Positions 14,543 to 15,630 of a DNA stretch of 15,630 nucleotides are shown piece after piece. Both the position numbers and the translations under genes were made by a program. The DNA comes from CANKHA01 sp035652315. GTDB lineage: Bacteria; Pseudomonadota; Alphaproteobacteria; Rhizobiales; Xanthobacteraceae. The number at the start of each line of letters is the position of its first letter. Within the stretch, counting starts at the first letter, position 1. The notes beneath the pieces are model-generated. The model made no database searches. It worked only from the letters and a program-made list of their open reading frames with translations, and had not been told where the DNA came from. The stretch spans positions 1 through 15,630 of the forward strand of contig DASREA010000067.1 of assembly GCA_035652315.1 (NCBI GenBank), in the 5' to 3' direction.

Positions 14543-15148
14543 ATGTTCACCGGAATCGTCACCGACGTCGGCGAAATCCTCCAGGTGCGTGCGCGCGGCG
14601 AGGGCCTACGCCAACTAAAGATAAGCTGCCATTACGAGCGCGGCACGATCGTCAACGGCGCTTCCATCGCCTGCTCGGGCATTTGCCTCACCGTGATCGC
14701 GAGCGGGGAGGAAAACGGTCACACCTGGTTCGCCGTCGAGGCGGCGGCCGAAACATTGAACGTCACCACCGCGGGCCGTTGGCAAAAAGGGACGCGCGTC
14801 AACTTGGAGCGGCCGCTGAAAATGGGCGACGAGCTTGGCGGCCATGTCGTCGCCGGCCATGTCGACGGTCTCGGCCGCGTCGTCAGTCGCGAAGACGGCG
14901 CAGAATCCGCGCGCATCGCGCTGGAAGCGCCAAAACCGCTGATGCGCTTTATCGCGCCCAAGGGCTCGATCACCATCGACGGCGTTTCGTTGACGGTCAA
15001 TGCCGCCGAGAGCGATACCTTCTCGGTTCTGATCATTCCGCACACGCTGAAGGTCACGACACTCGGCGGGTTGCGCGCGGGCGACGAGGTCAATCTCGAA
15101 ATCGACCTGATGGCGCGCTACGCCGCGCGCCTGAGCGAGACGCAATAG
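14543..15148 (+). CDS. ribE: Riboflavin synthase, alpha subunit
   Basis: This enzyme performs the last step of riboflavin synthesis, dismutation of two 6,7-dimethyl-8-ribityllumazines. Its 201 residues contain the two homologous lumazine-binding barrels: the first opens with the canonical MFTGIVTDVG and carries NGASIACSGICLTV; the second begins near GGHVVAGHVDGLG and carries IDGVSLTVN. The start lies one base after the ribD stop codon. In related genomes ribH and nusB usually follow. Here at least 482 bp without a recognisable gene come next, and the window ends before any ribH appears. The gene is also called ribC in some organisms. Confidence 0.97.
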   Translation: MFTGIVTDVGEILQVRARGEGLRQLKISCHYERGTIVNGASIACSGICLTVIASGEENGHTWFAVEAAAETLNVTTAGRWQKGTRVNLERPLKMGDELGGHVVAGHVDGLGRVVSREDGAESARIALEAPKPLMRFIAPKGSITIDGVSLTVNAAESDTFSVLIIPHTLKVTTLGGLRAGDEVNLEIDLMARYAARLSETQ

Positions 15149-15186
15149 TCGGATTCAATTGTCAGACAGCCCACCTTCTTCCGCTC

Positions 15187-15222
15187 ATTCCCGCGCAAGC
15201 GGGAATCCCCGCTTTCGCGGGG
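15187..15222. repeat. Tandem palindromes, ATTCCC-type (dRS3/REP-like) repeat
   Basis: ATTCCC-GCGCAAGC-GGGAAT (15187-15206) fits the 20-bp ATTCCC-N8-GGGAAT form known as dRS3 in Neisseria and common in many proteobacterial intergenic repeats. It is followed without a gap by CCCCGC-TTTC-GCGGGG (15207-15222). Together they look like a unit of a dispersed extragenic palindromic family. Copy number cannot be judged from one window. Confidence 0.75.
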
Positions 15223-15316
15223 ACGAGCGGATGGTTTAGCCAACGCTCCGCCGGCCCTGTTCTTGGCGGCGCGGGCCACGCCGTATTCCTTTCTTCTTCC
15301 CCTCAAACATGAGGGG

Positions 15317-15418
15317 AGCGGAGCGCCGAGAAGGCGCTTCGACTTCTTTGAGCCATGGCCTTGCGGCCATGGCGCGCCTCTTCTTTTGGAAGAGACGCGC
15401 GCCCTTCGGCGCTCCGCT
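15317..15418. repeat. Nested inverted-repeat element with 12-bp outer arms
   Basis: AGCGGAGCGCCG (15317-15328) is exactly complementary to CGGCGCTCCGCT (15407-15418). Inside or overlapping are AGCGCC-GAGAA-GGCGCT (15322-15338), CCATGGCC-TTGC-GGCCATGG (15353-15372), and CTCTTC-TTTTG-GAAGAG with GGCGCG/CGCGCC flanks (15371-15403). Just outside is CCCCTC-AAACAT-GAGGGG (15299-15316). So many precise stems in about 120 bp is not expected by chance even in GC-rich DNA. Confidence 0.8.
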
Positions 15419-15439
15419 GCGGTGTCCGTCACGGCGTCC

Positions 15440-15470
15440 GGCCCGCGCTCGCCGCGTACGGGTCTTTTTT
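15440..15470 (+). terminator. Intrinsic terminator about 290 nt beyond ribE
   Basis: GGCCCG (15440-15445) pairs with CGGGTC (15459-15464), including one G-T wobble, around an inner CGC-TCGCC-GCG hairpin. Six T residues follow (15465-15470). It would end either the glyA-nrdR-ribD-ribE transcript or a separate RNA from the structured region upstream of it. Confidence 0.7.
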
Positions 15471-15630
15471 CCTTCCGCAAATCGAGCAGGCCCGAAGTGC
15501 GGCGACCCTGCGGCTACTAGCTCCTAGTGCCCGGGCCTTAGTACCCGGGGGTCGGGGTTCGGCGCCGCCCGAGTGCAGGCTTTGCGAGAGCCTGTCCGCG
15601 GGCACCGCACCAGCAAAGACCGGATTTCTC

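Larger units (their letters stand above)
15149..15630. other. Gene-free, highly structured intergenic region after ribE
   Basis: No open frame in these 482 bases resembles a protein family. The frames present are short, low-complexity and Arg/Pro-rich, and one (minus strand) is largely a translation of the palindromes. What can be seen, left to right, is: two tandem palindromes, a pyrimidine-rich tract (about 15287-15302), four closely packed hairpins within a long inverted repeat, an intrinsic terminator, and a second set of stems near the right edge. No tRNA, SRP RNA, tmRNA, RNase P RNA or FMN riboswitch core was recognised. The region continues past the window. Confidence 0.8.

Noticed and set aside
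15118..15480. A 120-codon minus-strand frame and 85- and 72-codon plus-strand frames after ribE
   Set aside because: They overlap each other across palindromes; the minus frame contains PRESGD...LRGNE, which is a translation of the ATTCCC repeats. No ribosome-binding site or family match was seen.
15149..15630. FMN riboswitch, SRP RNA, tmRNA, RNase P RNA or tRNA in the structured region
   Set aside because: None of the conserved core sequences I know for these RNAs is present on either strand, and no cloverleaf with a proper T-arm could be drawn although CACCGCACCA near 15603 was tempting.

Overview
The window looks like a chromosomal segment of a GC-rich alphaproteobacterium, most likely of the Hyphomicrobiales (Rhizobiales), in the Bradyrhizobium/Xanthobacteraceae neighbourhood. 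I infer this from three things: the LdtR-type MarR regulator followed by a YcbB-like L,D-transpeptidase and then glyA-nrdR-ribD-ribE; a DUF6163-type membrane protein facing hemB; and an RDD protein next to a leucyl/arginyl-transferase. The genus cannot be fixed from the sequence alone. Nearly all of the DNA is ordinary and gene-dense, and every large gene matches a known family. No phage, insertion sequence, CRISPR array, tRNA or rRNA is visible.

Layout. (1) 3-1220 (+) is the 3' part of an Nramp-family Mn/Fe transporter. It converges on 1240-1986 (-), an aspartate/glutamate leucyltransferase of the N-degron pathway, which lies behind an RDD membrane protein at 2067-2585 (-). (2) 2678-3901 (+) is an ACT-domain threonine ammonia-lyase, divergent from the RDD gene. 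(3) 3908-6226 (-) is a lone molybdopterin-binding large subunit of the xanthine dehydrogenase/CoxL family. 6418-7506 (-) is a lone TctC/Bug-type periplasmic solute receptor. Between them lies a terminator-like hairpin that sits in the leader of the CoxL-like gene. (4) 7610-8668 (-) is hemB, with an aspartate-rich metal site, divergent from 8771-9220 (+), a small DUF6163-like membrane protein. (5) 9419-9931 (+) is ldtR, ended by a strong intrinsic terminator, followed by the Tat-exported L,D-transpeptidase at 10146-11447 (+). (6) 11624-15148 (+) is a tight glyA-nrdR-ribD-ribE cluster with gaps of 19, 1 and 1 nt.

The last 482 bases (15149-15630) hold no convincing gene and are the oddest part. 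They contain tandem ATTCCC-type palindromes, a series of hairpins nested inside a 12-bp long-range inverted repeat, an intrinsic terminator with six T residues, and a further set of stems beyond it. This may be a mobile palindromic repeat, a structured 3' UTR or a small RNA.

How the genes work together. Cell-wall remodelling (LdtR and the L,D-transpeptidase) adjoins one-carbon supply (GlyA), control of ribonucleotide reductase (NrdR) and flavin synthesis (RibD, RibE). HemB supplies tetrapyrroles. The CoxL-like subunit and the TctC-like receptor are both separated from their usual partners and may be accessory insertions between the hemB and RDD/leucyltransferase blocks. The smaller palindromes near ldtR and the TctC gene are candidate operators found by eye only.
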